From assembly GCA_023014335.1 (NCBI GenBank), contig JAECYW010000034.1, positions 248,001 to 312,000 of the forward strand: a stretch of 64,000 nucleotides of DNA, written 5' to 3'. This DNA is from Galerina marginata. Its lineage: Eukaryota > Basidiomycota > Agaricomycetes > Agaricales > Galerinaceae. The notes under the pieces were generated by a model. That model saw nothing but the letters and a program-made list of their open reading frames with translations, was not told the origin of the DNA and ran no database searches. This document shows, in pieces, positions 34,572 through 45,689 of this stretch. The translations under genes and the position numbers were made by a program. How positions within the stretch are numbered: position 1 is the first letter of the stretch; every line of letters begins with the position of its first letter.

Positions 34572-35201
34572 TTAAAGAGTCACCTTTGCCGGTGCTCCAT
34601 CACTGCCTATCTCCCATATTTCCAAACTAGTAACTTTTGTATTATTTTTCAGAGTCGGCTTTTCGACCGTAAGCCAAGTCGAGGTCGCCCGAATGTCCTG
34701 TCCTAAAAGCGCGTACGCTTTTCCAGCCACGTTTGTCGCCAACGCCCGGGAGAGATCGTTCCATTCGTCATTGGTAAAATTAGCGCTGGCGCTTTTCTCT
34801 CCTGCCTTGCAGACAATGTCGATGAGGGTGTTACAGTTTATGGGGCTCCCTTGGAAAGCTACAACGACGGTCTGGGCGGATATGGTGGAATTGACCTGTC
34901 CTTTGGTGGTAAGGAATGTTACATTGGTCCGACCGCTCCAGAAGCATGCTGGGTTGATATCAGGAGCATGAACCGGGTTGTCGATGTACTTCACGACTCT
35001 TTGCGCGGCAGTGTCGTTGTTGACAAACGGTTGGACTATGCCGTTACGGCGAGAGGATGGGAAGATCCATCCGAACGGGCTGTATGATGGGGTTACAGTT
35101 GATTTAGCGTTCACTGGGTAAACCGATCCGAATTGGGGCGACGCAACGCTCCCAGCGCTGAAACTGGAGAGAATGACAGCAAGAGTTCCCAAAGCAAACA
35201 T
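34572..35201 (-). CDS. Secreted hypothetical protein, 209 residues
   Basis: A single-exon frame starts with a good secretion signal (MFALGTLAVILSSFSAGSVAS). The mature part has three Cys, in ACFW, INC and IVC. It also has several N-x-S/T sites (NVT, NST, NFT, NDT) and a central segment TVVVAFQGSPINCNTL. No lysine-rich or repeat region and no membrane helix after the signal. I do not recognise the family. The ATG at 35201 is the one directly preceding the signal, and a TATA-like ctatataa lies about 190 nt upstream, leaving room for a spliced 5' leader. Confidence 0.7.
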   Translation of the reverse strand: MFALGTLAVILSSFSAGSVASPQFGSVYPVNAKSTVTPSYSPFGWIFPSSRRNGIVQPFVNNDTAAQRVVKYIDNPVHAPDINPACFWSGRTNVTFLTTKGQVNSTISAQTVVVAFQGSPINCNTLIDIVCKAGEKSASANFTNDEWNDLSRALATNVAGKAYALLGQDIRATSTWLTVEKPTLKNNTKVTSLEIWEIGSDGAPAKVTL

Positions 35202-36099
35202 TGTGTGCTAATGGGGCAAGGTTTGTTATTCTGTGGCTTGATGGATAAAGTGCTATCTTATGTACCTGTATAACTGCTGAATGCCAGCGACACAAATCAG
35301 TCTCGAATCGTGGATGAGAGGGTAAGGTAGCTTACTCTGCGAGAAAGTAAACCTTTGGATTACTGAGGTTTAACGAAGCAGCACAGAACCCCTTATATAG
35401 GGATTCGCAAGGGTATCAGAATACGACCCTCTTCCATACCACATTTCCGTCGTGCTCCTATTCAACTAGTTTTAGCATAGGGATTATTATTTCTTCTAAT
35501 GAAATTAGAGCCGGGAAACTAGTGATGAACTTACGATCAACGATTTTCGTCGGTTTAGACCACTATAATTGTACTATTTCTACCTTATCTCGACGTAGTC
35601 TGTAAGCTAGTTTCATTCACGTAACAAAATTGCACCTTGTATCAAGCCATTATCTTTGGCGTTGTTAAAATTAACGTGAGTTCGACTTAAAGCTGTAGGG
35701 CTGTACTACCGAAGGTAGTCGCTTAGAACAAGCTAAAATACAAGTAATGTTAAAGACTTCTGGTGTTGAGGCAAAGAACTGCGCTGCGAGTATCTGAAAG
35801 GGAGAATCTTTCATGTTACACCTAAAATTCGACTACTGAAATGACCACACATAGGATTCGAGACGCTATCCAGCAAACACTAGAATTCGAAAGGATGGGT
35901 CCTAATACTTGGTGGAATTGCTAATTCGTCCAGCGGTCAAGTCTCGTCGGGTTACTACCACTAGTCAAAAGCAACTAATGACGGGATAAAGTAACATCAA
36001 GACCATGAAATTAACGGCAAAAGGAACGCATTCTACGCCCGCTTCTTAGAAAGTGACAGTAAAATGGCCAATGGAAGCGACAGGCGAACGGCAATTCTA
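35202..36099. other. AT-rich intergenic stretch
   Basis: It includes a minus-strand TATA-like ctatataa at 35393-35400 for the secreted-protein gene. The rest is AT-rich with no gene or recognised element. Confidence 0.45.
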
Positions 36100-37307
36100 A
36101 ATATTATGATGGGGAGTAATGCTAGTACAAACCAGGGTCGGTAAACTTGTTAATTGTGGGAGAAAAACCTCATGCGGTATTGACTTAGAGGTTGGCAGTC
36201 GGCGGCTGCATGGGCGAATACCCATTTATTTTTTAACGAACTGGGAGCAGCGAGAAAATTGTTCTCCTAGTCAGAAACCTGAAAACAAGTTCAGTATTGT
36301 GAGCTGAGGGAGAGACAGGTTTGACATTATACACCAATTATACCCGCGATCTACTGGCTGCAGTTGATATTAACCAGTAGAGAGCATCATGAAGTTGAAT
36401 GAACTCGAGACATGAACTATTTTTTCAACAAATATTCATCCCACCAACCCACCATTGCGAAAAGCCATTCGGATTACGGCGCCGATGACTGATAAGATCA
36501 AAAACACTGGCACGTGCCCCCGCTTGGAAAGCGTGGACGTTCCTCCCTGGTTCCTCCCGACATGAAGGGTACCGGTAGCGTCTTGTCATTGGTGATCTTA
36601 CCTGACAAAATTTACTCGTTTTATAGTCCACCACGCCCTGCCAACACGCCACTCGGCGAGCTCGACGGAGTTACTGGACTCGCCGCTGACGGAAGAGTTG
36701 GTTGTGGATCTAGATCGGTGGATCAGAGGTGCGTGTTCTTCGAGCCGAATTGCAGCTGCCTGATGGATCACTTTAGAGGAAATCCACCTCAACTTTCAAC
36801 ATGTCCGTGAACGAGAGCTGGAGGGGACACGACACAATGCCGCCTACTCCATTCCCTGGCCCGTCATATACCAAGCCGCCGTTGTCACCTCTGGGCTTTC
36901 ACGGTTGACGAAGGGTTCGGTTGCTAGCGGGAATGAGAGTACCAATATCAATAGGGCCTTTGGCCTCGACGGTAAACGGCATCGCCTCAGGCTTTAGCAA
37001 CCCTAGTCAATGTTCAATGTTCAACGCCCCCGACTCCCATGCCCAATCCTTCGCTGTCTTTGTTCTAGGGATCATCTGAGGTCTCGACTATGTTCTCGTA
37101 CTCGCTGACGTGCTGCTCAAAATACAGGTGTCAGCTCTCAGGTCTCAACGTCATTGCCTGGATGATAGTTGCGCTTCGCGCACGCACGTCGATCTGGATC
37201 CTGAAAGGAACCCGGGTGGAAGCTCTTAAACCACTCGGAGCCCGAAGGTACAGATGATGCGGACATGGAGATTTCTAGGGCTAGAGAAGGGTCGATTTTG
37301 GTGAAAC

Positions 37308-37392
37308 GTACGCTTCATTCGTTCATTCATTCTTGTCAATCATGATCTTGAAGCCCTACTGACGTGTTTTCTCCTTTTTGACGCATACTTAG
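37308..37392 (+). repeat. Exon/intron-like module in D1
   Basis: ttttggtgaaac is followed by gtacg, a tc-rich stretch, a ctgacg branch-like site and a ttag acceptor. The same order recurs in D2, at 28.1 kb and at 56.7-60.8 kb. Confidence 0.45.
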
Positions 37393-37854
37393 GCAAACTG
37401 GGAGGGAAATTTTACGAATTCGGAACGAAGGCACACGAAGGGGGATCGGTCTTATTATGGTACGTTTTCTCAATTGCAATCTTTCTGTTCTTCTCGGTGA
37501 GCGAGTGGTCGAAATTTGGAGTTACTTGTAGCGGCCATGCCGACCACTTAGTCCTCCACCAAGGCTCGAAGATCAAAGGGAACGAGAACTGCGAGAGGCC
37601 GTGGTACTCCCGCCATCTCAACGTCTGCGTCACTATTAAGTCGTCAATCAAAGGCTATGAAAGCTCGTTTCAGCAACAGGCACGCTGCAGCGAGCGGAGT
37701 TCATCCCTGAAATGTCTTCGTTTTTGTCTGTGTTGCTTTCTCAAGCTCGATCGCCTCTAGCGTCGTCAGCGACTGCACTAACAGCGTCAATGCCGACTCG
37801 CCCGCCTTGTCCTTCCTCCCGAGTAAACTAGAAATTGATTGACATTGGTACTTA

Positions 37855-37911
37855 CAGTGGCGCTCAAAAGAATTGTCCCACCCAGGTGGTGCTACATAGC
37901 GAGCGCCACTG
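37855..37911. mobile_element. 57-bp footprint of a Tc1/mariner-type element (copy 1)
   Basis: The segment starts cagtggcgctc and ends gagcgccactg, an 11-bp perfect inverted repeat, and is flanked by TA on both sides as for Tc1/mariner insertion. The left end continues aaaagaattg, which the second copy retains at its right end. With no room for a transposase it is an internal deletion remnant or a MITE-like relic. Confidence 0.7.
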
Positions 37912-38240
37912 TACACTATTCCGGTTAAGTTATATATGTATACTCTCTGCCGCCTTCAATCCGATAAGGAGAAAAACCCATGTGGTCTCTGTGGTAAAAC
38001 TCTTTACATTAGACGGACGAGTTTTGATACTAGTACTTAGTAGAGAGATTAAACGGACGACAGAAAGCACGTCTAGTGATTTTTAATGTCCTAACACACA
38101 GTTCGAGGCTAATCTTGACCAGAACACCTAGAAGTAGCGCATGACGAATCACTCAACCGAAAAGCTGTTGGTGCGGCTCATGCGACCTATATAATTTCGC
38201 TACTTTATCCCTCAAAACTCACGCTCAAGTACTCAAGTGT

Positions 38241-39056
38241 GCGTTGCTGTCTGTCGGCTTAAGCAGGGTCAAATCGGACCTGGTGGTTTGAGAAGTAATG
38301 CATAAACGAGCTCCAGCGGTGACGTACTTTTGAACAGCTTAAGTAGAACCTCTCAATCCTTCTGCCCTGAACTTCCTTGGATTTACGATTTAACCGTAGG
38401 ACGTGCCATCGAGAAACTCTGGTCCGGGCGTTTAGAGCACAGAGTCAGTGAGCGCTCATTGAGAAACGTTTTTAGCGACTCGGAGCAACATCTCCACCGG
38501 GTGCTGGGAAACTAACCCGGCGAAAACATCGCGTTGTATTAAGAGGGCGGCTAATGTTGGCTGCAGCTTCGCTTATAAAAATAAAACTGAAGGCCGGAAC
38601 TTTCACGTTCCGAGTGAGTCTTTTTTTAGACGAAGCGCTAAATTTGTAGTTACCCAAAGACCACAAACTAATTCTCGATTTTAGTTTGCCTATTCACCAA
38701 CACATAAGTAGCATATCACATCTAGAATTGAGGTGGTCAATCGATGCGGTTTTTTTTGTTAAAAAGGCCTTGCAACGTTGCCCTCCTGGTAGTGTAGCAC
38801 GCAAGAGGGGTCTGGAATAAAATTTACGCGTCAGAGAGCATTTTGTAGGCAGCAGACAGAGAAGCCAAAAACTGATTGACGAAGGTGTAATAACTTCGTG
38901 GGTCCAGGCCTTTCCGTTGTCAGCGGGCTCTCATGTCTGGGGTCATCAATTAAGACGCATCACGGAGACAAATGAGAAAAGTCTCCGTAGATCATCATAA
39001 TAAAGGTAGTCTGGGTAATCGTATATCCTAGAACAAATTTAAACGAGTCTGAAATC
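38241..39056. other. Intergenic stretch upstream of the DUF5648-like gene
   Basis: It lies between the D1 end and the next promoter. No homologue of the small secreted gene that follows D2 can be found here. Confidence 0.4.
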
Positions 39057-39064
39057 CTATATAA
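39057..39064 (+). promoter_or_regulatory. TATA box of the DUF5648-like gene
   Basis: A ctatataa match sits about 50 nt before the ATG at 39110. Confidence 0.5.
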
Positions 39065-39109
39065 TGGGCAGCAAGACGACAGATATTCTACAGTTCTCCA
39101 TTGAGCACA

Positions 39110-39743
39110 ATGAAGTACACAGTTTCTACTCTTCTCATCTCTCTTGTCCTTAGCTGTTTTTCAGCTACATGCGCGCCAGCTCCAGAGGTTTATGACTTAA
39201 CCAAAGAGGTGAGCTATTCTATGCCTTTAAATTTCAATAAAAAGACATCAATCTCAAATGCTGCCTACAAAGCGCCGCACCGCAGATACCTGCGGCGACC
39301 CCAGTACTTCCGAAATATATTACGAAGCATTCAGCCCAAGCCGCACCGCCCACCTGCTGCAACGCCATTCGGCTTTTGTCAGCGACGATTCCGTCCTAGG
39401 GGAAGATTTCCAGATCCAAGCAGCATCGTTCCGCGCCTGGCGAACCCAACAAACAGGAACATCCCCGTTATATCGACTCGCAGCTGCAGGATCACCCCCT
39501 CCAGACTATGTCTTTGCCGTCTCAACCGATGCGAATCCGCCTACTGTCAGCGGCTTCGCTACGGCGCCGTTTATTATCGGCTATGTGTATGCGACCCAGA
39601 TTTGTGATAGTATCCCGCTTTATGTCGTTTCGGTTTCGTCGAGTCGGGATCATTATTATACGGTTGATGCTGATGAGCGGGACGAGCTCGTTAATGACGG
39701 GTGGACTGACCAAGGGATCGCTGCTTATGTCTTACCAGTATAG
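39110..39743 (+). CDS. Secreted DUF5648-like protein
   Basis: Exons 39110-39208 and 39273-39743 splice to 189 residues. Residues 1-21 are a secretion signal (LLISLVLSCFSATCA). The mature domain has the internal three-fold pattern typical of the basidiomycete DUF5648/beta-trefoil-like secreted proteins: YYEAFSPSRTAHLL, FRAWRTQQTGTSPLYRL, then GYVYATQICDSIPLYVVS and DHYYTVDADERDEL, ending GIAAYVLPV. The gtgagc donor and caaag acceptor keep phase 0. Function is unknown; the fold is associated with carbohydrate or surface binding, which remains inference here. The gene lies just downstream of duplicated block D1. Confidence 0.82.
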
Positions 39744-40524
39744 TGAGTCGATTTATGCTACAGAAGTAGGACTGACTAACTTGGATTGACAGCACTTGAG
39801 TAATGACTTTGAGTTTGGTTCTTTATTGTGTTTAACTAGATAGATTTCCCGTTTTTCTCTCTGCAGACTTTCCTACCAGTCTTACTGTTTTTGTTTGTGT
39901 AGAGCGTTGTCTGGTTTTTCCGTATATTTTGACCGGGCAAGATGTATTCAGATTAAGTAGATTTGTTACGATATTTGTTTTGTCCTCTAAGTGGCTAACA
40001 TTAGTAACACTTGACGGCTCTGAATCCGTAGCGTGTAACTGCTGAAATGGTAGGTTACAGTAAGCGCAATGACCACGACTCGGGATAAGTCACTCGATCT
40101 ACTCAATGAGGAAAATTTGAGCTATACCAATAGGTTCCAGTAACGCAGAACCTGACCCCTAAGCTTAAACAAATAGCCACTCGGAATAAAGTTACAGGAA
40201 CTGTTCAAATCCTGACCTCGGAATGAACTTCGAGATCAAATCTCAATGTTTTTTCACAGCTACTGAACTTCCCGAGGGAGCTAAAACAATAATCAGAGGG
40301 AGAGAAAGCCACTTCTAACGATGGTGGAACATATCGTGAACTCATATTCTGACCACTTCAAAGCACACGTTCTAACTTTGTCCAAAATTGCTTGTTAAAT
40401 TTTGGCAGCAGGGTTGACGCTCCGCGTGAAAGATTGAGTGGTCTGACTCGCGAAGAAGATCAGAGCGCAGCGTTCAACTGAGCTCGCCACCATGAAGAAC
40501 CCTCAAGAAACTATTAGGATATTA
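39744..40524. other. Intergenic stretch, nothing recognised
   Basis: AT-rich 3' flank with no ORF worth calling. Confidence 0.4.
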
Positions 40525-41877
40525 TGCGGAGGAGTAATGCCAGTGCAAACCAGGTATATCAGAAAATTGTCGGTCAGTAACGGCAGACGGCTGGCTTGTT
40601 CTGGTCCCCTATGTGCAAAAAAGCTGGATTCAGAGGAATCTTATCGTTACGATAAGTAATGGCTGGATCCTGTGGGGGGCATCGTATATTCAAGGAACAA
40701 ACTAAATTTTCAATGAATGACCTTATCCAATGGGTGTCATCCCACTTCCAGTCATCGTCGACACCAAAGGCAGTATGATTTCGGACGAGGGTGCCGACGA
40801 TTGATATTTTGATAAGATTAAAAATGCTGGCACGTGGCCTCGCTTGGCAGTGTTCGGAAGCAAGCCTGGACGACGTTTTCCCCAACGTCAATGATGTCTG
40901 ATGGCTATGAACCACGACGTCCAAGAGGCTACGCTCAGTGCTCTCCATTTCCCACCGCCCTGCCCACTCTTGTAAACACTCGTCGCAAGATGCAGACCCA
41001 CTCTGGCGTCCTCGATGTTTTCTGTGACGACCAACTCCATACCAGTGCCGACGATAACAAGCAGCCTTACTATACCTGCTCAGTGGAAGCAGAGCACAAC
41101 GTGCCTGACCCCTGCTCCCAGCCGTTGTCTTGTTCTCCGATAGTAGTCTTCTTTGTCTGCCTACGTTGAGCCCGACCCCCGACCTTCGCTCGCACTGCCG
41201 AGGATGTCTCCTGATGCGAGGGATAGCAAGGTCAAGAATTCAGCATAACTTTCTGCGTCATGGCTCTGTGCAACTTCGAAGTGGGCGTGGACATTTCTCC
41301 CTTTCGTATTGGCGACCGCAACACGTTTGCCTGCATGGTGGAAACGTCTGGGTTGTTTCGGTGAGTTTTTCTTTTTCCTGTGCTTCGTGTTTGTTCGTTC
41401 GGTTTATCTATGCTTCAGGCTTAGATCTCTTTCTCCCTTTCTTGTGAACCATTGAAGTTTGACCGTCAACGTTGGATGCTGAATTCGTCGCTTAGCTTCG
41501 TAATTGCAACTTTAACGGTGAATGTACGTCCCTTTCTGTCTTTTTCCCTACTATTTGTTATCTTCAATACCCAACTAACACAATTTACGTTCATTTAGCC
41601 TATTGTGCACCACCAATAACGCGTCCTCAAAACCTCGTTTCCGACATGCTCATCGTGGTCGGTACTGGCTCAGGAGTGCCAGGGAAGCAAATCACCTGTC
41701 GTCGCCGTTGGGCATATTCCTATAGCACCAGGAGTTTATGAATGCGCTGAAATTGCTGGTGAAGATGCGCGAGAAGGCGGTATATCACATGCTGGCGGCG
41801 CTTAGGATAGGGCGATGCTGTTGGACGGAAATGACGGCCAGAAGGCTATATTGACTTTTGGTCGAACGTAAGTTTTT

Positions 41878-41923
41878 CCTTCTGTCCTTCCTCTTCCCTT
41901 CCTTCTGTCCTTCCTCTTCCCTT
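41878..41923 (+). repeat. 23-bp direct tandem duplication in a polypyrimidine tract
   Basis: Two identical 23-base copies (ccttctgtccttcctcttcc plus ctt) sit side by side inside one intron-like module and lengthen it to 106 nt. Confidence 0.85.
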
Positions 41924-44099
41924 GTCATTCTTTATCTCGCATATCTAAGTTACCTCGTTTACACGTTCTTTAGCCCACTACAGTAGTCACCCCTCAAAAT
42001 CCTACTTGCCGAAGGTCTTGCTGTTATCGTTAGTGACCAGGTGGACAGATCATGCAAATCATCCGCCCGCCGTACGTTTCTTTTTTTTTTGGCCTTTCTT
42101 TGACGACGAACAGGCGGCTGATGAATTGAGCTACAGACAACCATCAGAGATGTCGAGGCACTGGAAGGGATCGATTATTAGTGAAACGTACGCTTTTTTC
42201 TTCTTCCTTATCAATTATGATCTCGAATAACCAACTTACGCGTTTATGTATTCTCCAGCCTGAGCTTACAACGTCTCAACGGTGTTAGGCATGTTCTTAA
42301 GGTCGCGCTCGTTGGCGGCCTCGTCTTTGTCGTTACTCGGTCAAGAGTGTTGGTAGGCCTTGGTGAAACGTAGGTCTTTTTTGCTTGTTTATTAATCTAT
42401 TCAAACCCTTGAAATGACTATTCTCCAGCCCTCAACGTTGACAGCCTCGTCGTTAGTGTTAGCCGTTTAGAAGCACCGGCCACGCGATTCATTCCGCCTG
42501 CCCGAGTCGATGCACCATCGAGGATGGACCGATAGGTTCCTTGCTTCTCAAATTCAACTGGAACGGCTATATGTACGTTCCTGTCATCCTATCTTTCTCT
42601 CTCTCCTTTCTTATCTCGAAACTCCTAACTGACGTGTTTCGGATGTTCTTTAGCCTACCACTCAGTACCGATGCCGAGTCCTCGAAGCCCCGCTCACCAA
42701 TTTCCTCGTAGTGACGTAGCACCAGGCAAGCCGCAAGCGACGTCGGGTATGATGCTGCTGAAGCAACATAAAACTGTATGCCACCCTGATCCACTCGACC
42801 AAGCGTCCGCCCAGTCGAAATCCGATCCTGGATGGTAGTCGAAGCTACAACCTCGACGACAGCTGCACTCACCAGCGGAGGCATGCACGCCAATTCTTCG
42901 TTTCGAACCGACCTTATCGCGAGATCTGTACCATGCGGAAATCTCTGTCTTTTCTTTTGAATGTTACATACTTTTCTTCTGTTACTTCTGTCCAAATCTC
43001 TTCGCACAGGTCTGCGACGCATGTCTTGGCTGAATTGGAAGTGCGTCCAAGCCGCTTCACTTGGGCAATCGATGCCATCTGTACCCATTTTTCTGCCGGT
43101 GGTAGCCCTTTCTATTGGATCTATTATGGTCGAATCTGCGAGGGTACCATTGTAATGAGCGTGCTCTGATGACGAGGCCGCCACTGAGGTAGGCGGCATG
43201 ACTGGGCCTTGTTCCGCCTCATCTACTTCTCTTTCACATTCGCGTCAGCGTTGGGATTTGAGATGGAGGTGGGCATTGTATACCTCTTTTACTCTTTATT
43301 CCTCTTATTCAAGACATCGAACTGACCACCTACATTCGTGCTCCAGCTCCCAATAAATTATGATCGTCGTCCATGTCCTCATACTCCATTCACCGACGAT
43401 ATCGTCGGTGTTGGTGGGTCTGGAGGCCCAGGTGCGCGTTCGGACGAAGTCGTCGCCCTCCGAGGGCCAATATCAGGTTGATACCGCTGAATATACACGC
43501 GAAGGCGGAACAGGCGCCGCTCACTTAGGCAAATTGGGAGGGTGGGTTTAGGAAATCAGTTTAAGGGGAGTCTATCTTACCGTGATGCGTTTTCTCATTT
43601 TTTTTGTTCCTCTGTGGCTGAAATCTGGAGCTACTCGTAGAGAGCCATGACGCCCACTTTCTTCTGCGAAGGGCAAACGAGACGAGAACTGCAGCAGTCT
43701 AGTACACGTTATGAACATTAAGCCCGAATGTGCAGAAGATGGGGTAACTGCCACCCCGTTAAGGGCGACGGGGCACGCAGACGTGGCAAAAATTGGATGG
43801 GGGTCGATTCCGGTGAAATATACCGTTTCGTTCTTCGTTCTTTCATTTTTGCCAACCATGATCTTGAAGACACTCTCGAAATGACTCAGAAGCTCTCAAA
43901 ATAGGACATGTCGTTTCACGAGTCCACTACATAAATGGGCTAACTTGAAGCTAGTATGCGCAGCATCTACCAACGGTATTCGAGAAAGCAGGAATGAGCT
44001 TGAAGCGGCCACCAAACCTAATCCAGCTTTAATTTAATTGACTCACTTGCCTTCTCCTTCCTCCCGAGTTAACTAGAAAACGATCGACACTGGTGCTAA

Positions 44100-44156
44100 C
44101 AATGGCGTTCGAAAGACTGAAGCTTCGCCATGGGGGCAATTCTTTTGAGCGCCACT
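44100..44156. mobile_element. 57-bp footprint of a Tc1/mariner-type element (copy 2)
   Basis: It occupies the same place in D2 as copy 1 in D1, with matching flanks on both sides (ccttcctcccgagt before, cactgtacactatt after). The right end, caattcttttgagcgccactg read in two parts, is intact; the left end has drifted (caatggcgttc). The insertion therefore predates the D1/D2 duplication. Confidence 0.65.
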
Positions 44157-44442
44157 GTACACTATTTCGGTTGAGTTATATATGTATATGCTCTCCGTCG
44201 CCGCCTTCACTCGGTAAGAGGAAAAGCTCATGCTGTCTCAGTTACGATGCCGTACTCCATTTATCCTAGATGGATAATCTCTACAATTGGAGAATCTAGG
44301 CGGGGTACAAATTGTACGTCTAGTGGTTATTTTGTGTCCGAACACACGGCTAGTGATAGACTAATCCTAACCAGAATACCTAGAAGCAGCACATGAGGGA
44401 TGACTCAACCGAAAAAGCAGTTTTTGCGGCTCATGCGACTTG

Positions 44443-44449
44443 TATAAAT
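44443..44449 (+). promoter_or_regulatory. TATA box upstream of the small secreted protein gene
   Basis: tataaat lies in the conserved end of D2 (tgcggctcatgcgac before it, shared with D1). A gtgagt donor at about 44500 suggests that the 5' leader is spliced before the ATG at 44728. Confidence 0.4.
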
Positions 44450-44727
44450 TTTGCTTCGTTATTGGCATCCTATCCTCAGACTCATACTCAAGTACTCAGG
44501 TGAGTCTATACCTAAATCCCGTTAGCTTTCCTACTCGATTATTGACCTGATTTTTCCACTTGTTATCGAGTATTGGGGCTAGAAATTCTAACAACTTAAA
44601 CAAGCAACAAAACTCGCTAAATCCGAATTCGGACACCAGAAGTCCTCTCGTTATTTGTTCGTTTCGTCTATTTTTCTCGATTTTTTATTCCTTACTTACC
44701 CAAACACGAAGAAGGAAAGCACACATA

Positions 44728-45076
44728 ATGAAGCTATCGATCCTTTTGGGCTCCATTTCCTTGCTTTTTGGTAGTGTTGCGGCCCATGGCAAAATCCAAT
44801 TACAGACGGGACAAAGTGACGGAACCACGCGTCAGGACACAGGTTACGGTGGTCCTTCAGGGAGAGCTGGGCCATTGGGAAGGTACGCTCCTGCGACTTT
44901 GTCACAGTACGGAAAGAACGTTAAATTTTTCTCCTAGTACTCGTGAGTTCACAATTTTAAGAACGAAGGCCGATATTAATGTGCCAATCAAAAGAGGGGC
45001 CGGCTCGCCCTTTTTAGCTAATAGCAATACGTATTTGGGAATTTTCGATCTCGATCGTGCTTCCCCGTACTTTTAA
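44728..45076 (+). CDS. Small secreted protein, 97 residues, function unknown
   Basis: Exons 44728-44882 and 44938-45076 splice to 97 residues. A strong secretion signal (LSILLGSISLLFGSVAA) is followed by HGKIQLQTGQ; an N-terminal His after cleavage would be typical of some secreted fungal proteins, but nothing else supports an LPMO here. The mature chain is rich in G, R and T in its first part (TGYGGPSGRAGPLG) and has no Cys. The exon 2 model, ending LDRASPYF, relies on the gtacgc donor and the tcctag acceptor. Without splicing the frame would stop at 44937. I do not recognise the family. It sits directly after duplicated block D2, which supplies its promoter. Confidence 0.6.
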
Positions 45077-45689
45077 GCCAGTAAGATAGTGCTCAATTTT
45101 AACCAGTTTTCGTCGTTGTCTGCCGACGATTGCCGTGACGTTTGAACTAACTGAACTAACTGAGAAAGACCTACAATTTGGAACGGCACACTTAAATCGA
45201 GAGGTGATCTCTGCCTATGTGTGCTTGCTTTGACTTCTCGACGATTGCTGTCAAGGTTCTCATATTATAGTACATATATTCTGCAAAATCACTATCACTA
45301 ACAACATACGGGGTGATTTGGCGGCAGCCGGGAGAGGACTCTGTTTAGTGATGACATAGACGGAGTAGAGATGGCGGTCAAGGCTGCGTCGTCCTCGCCG
45401 TCGTCGGTGCGGCTGCCAGTGCGGGGATCGAAGGTTATATTGGCCGTCTGATCATTAAAGTTGAGAAAGAAGGGCTGGGTACATATTGCATATGTCTGAA
45501 CCATCGAGAGCGATGGGAAGGCCCGACCAGTCGAGGGAAGGAAAGGCGGCTGCGCAAAGTTCAAGTGGATTGCTTCTTCAGAAGCAGGGGTGGAGGTACC
45601 GTCATACGGCACCGAAAAGAACGTGAGTAGGAGTCTAATGTTGAACGTTGAGGGAGTGAGCGAAGTTCGGTGCGGGAGGCACATATATG
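45077..45689. other. Intergenic stretch
   Basis: A 128-codon minus-strand frame (45298-45684) has no signal or domain. About 20 bases near 45325 (ggaggactctgtttagtg) recur at 60256, indicating shared repeat material. Confidence 0.35.

Larger units (their letters stand above)
36100..38240. repeat. Duplicated block D1 (direct copy of D2)
   Basis: The start (tattatg-gg-gagtaatgc-agt-caaacc) matches 40525. An internal stretch at 36480-36560 matches 40790-40870, and the last 850 bases match 43500-44510, including a mariner-type footprint and a conserved promoter-like end with the TATA-type ctatataa at 38185-38192. D1 is about 2.1 kb and D2 about 4 kb; D2 is longer because it carries several extra exon/intron-like modules. 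No conserved long ORF is found, so this is not obviously coding. Confidence 0.65.
40525..44510. repeat. Duplicated block D2 with a module array
   Basis: Both ends match D1. The middle holds at least five exon/intron-like modules with intron-like parts at about 41524-41598, 41868-41973, 42188-42258, 42370-42429 and 42573-42653. Each follows a ggtgaaac-like or similar upstream end, begins gta(c/a/g)g, and ends in a pyrimidine tract and AG, usually followed by cct-cca. The exon-like parts are 110-270 nt. Frames through them are broken, so either they are decayed exons or they are a non-coding repeat that mimics introns. Confidence 0.6.

Noticed and set aside
44728..45076. LPMO-like reading of the secreted protein because of a His after the signal
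   Set aside because: The chain is under 80 residues after cleavage, with no second His or aromatic motif of an LPMO.
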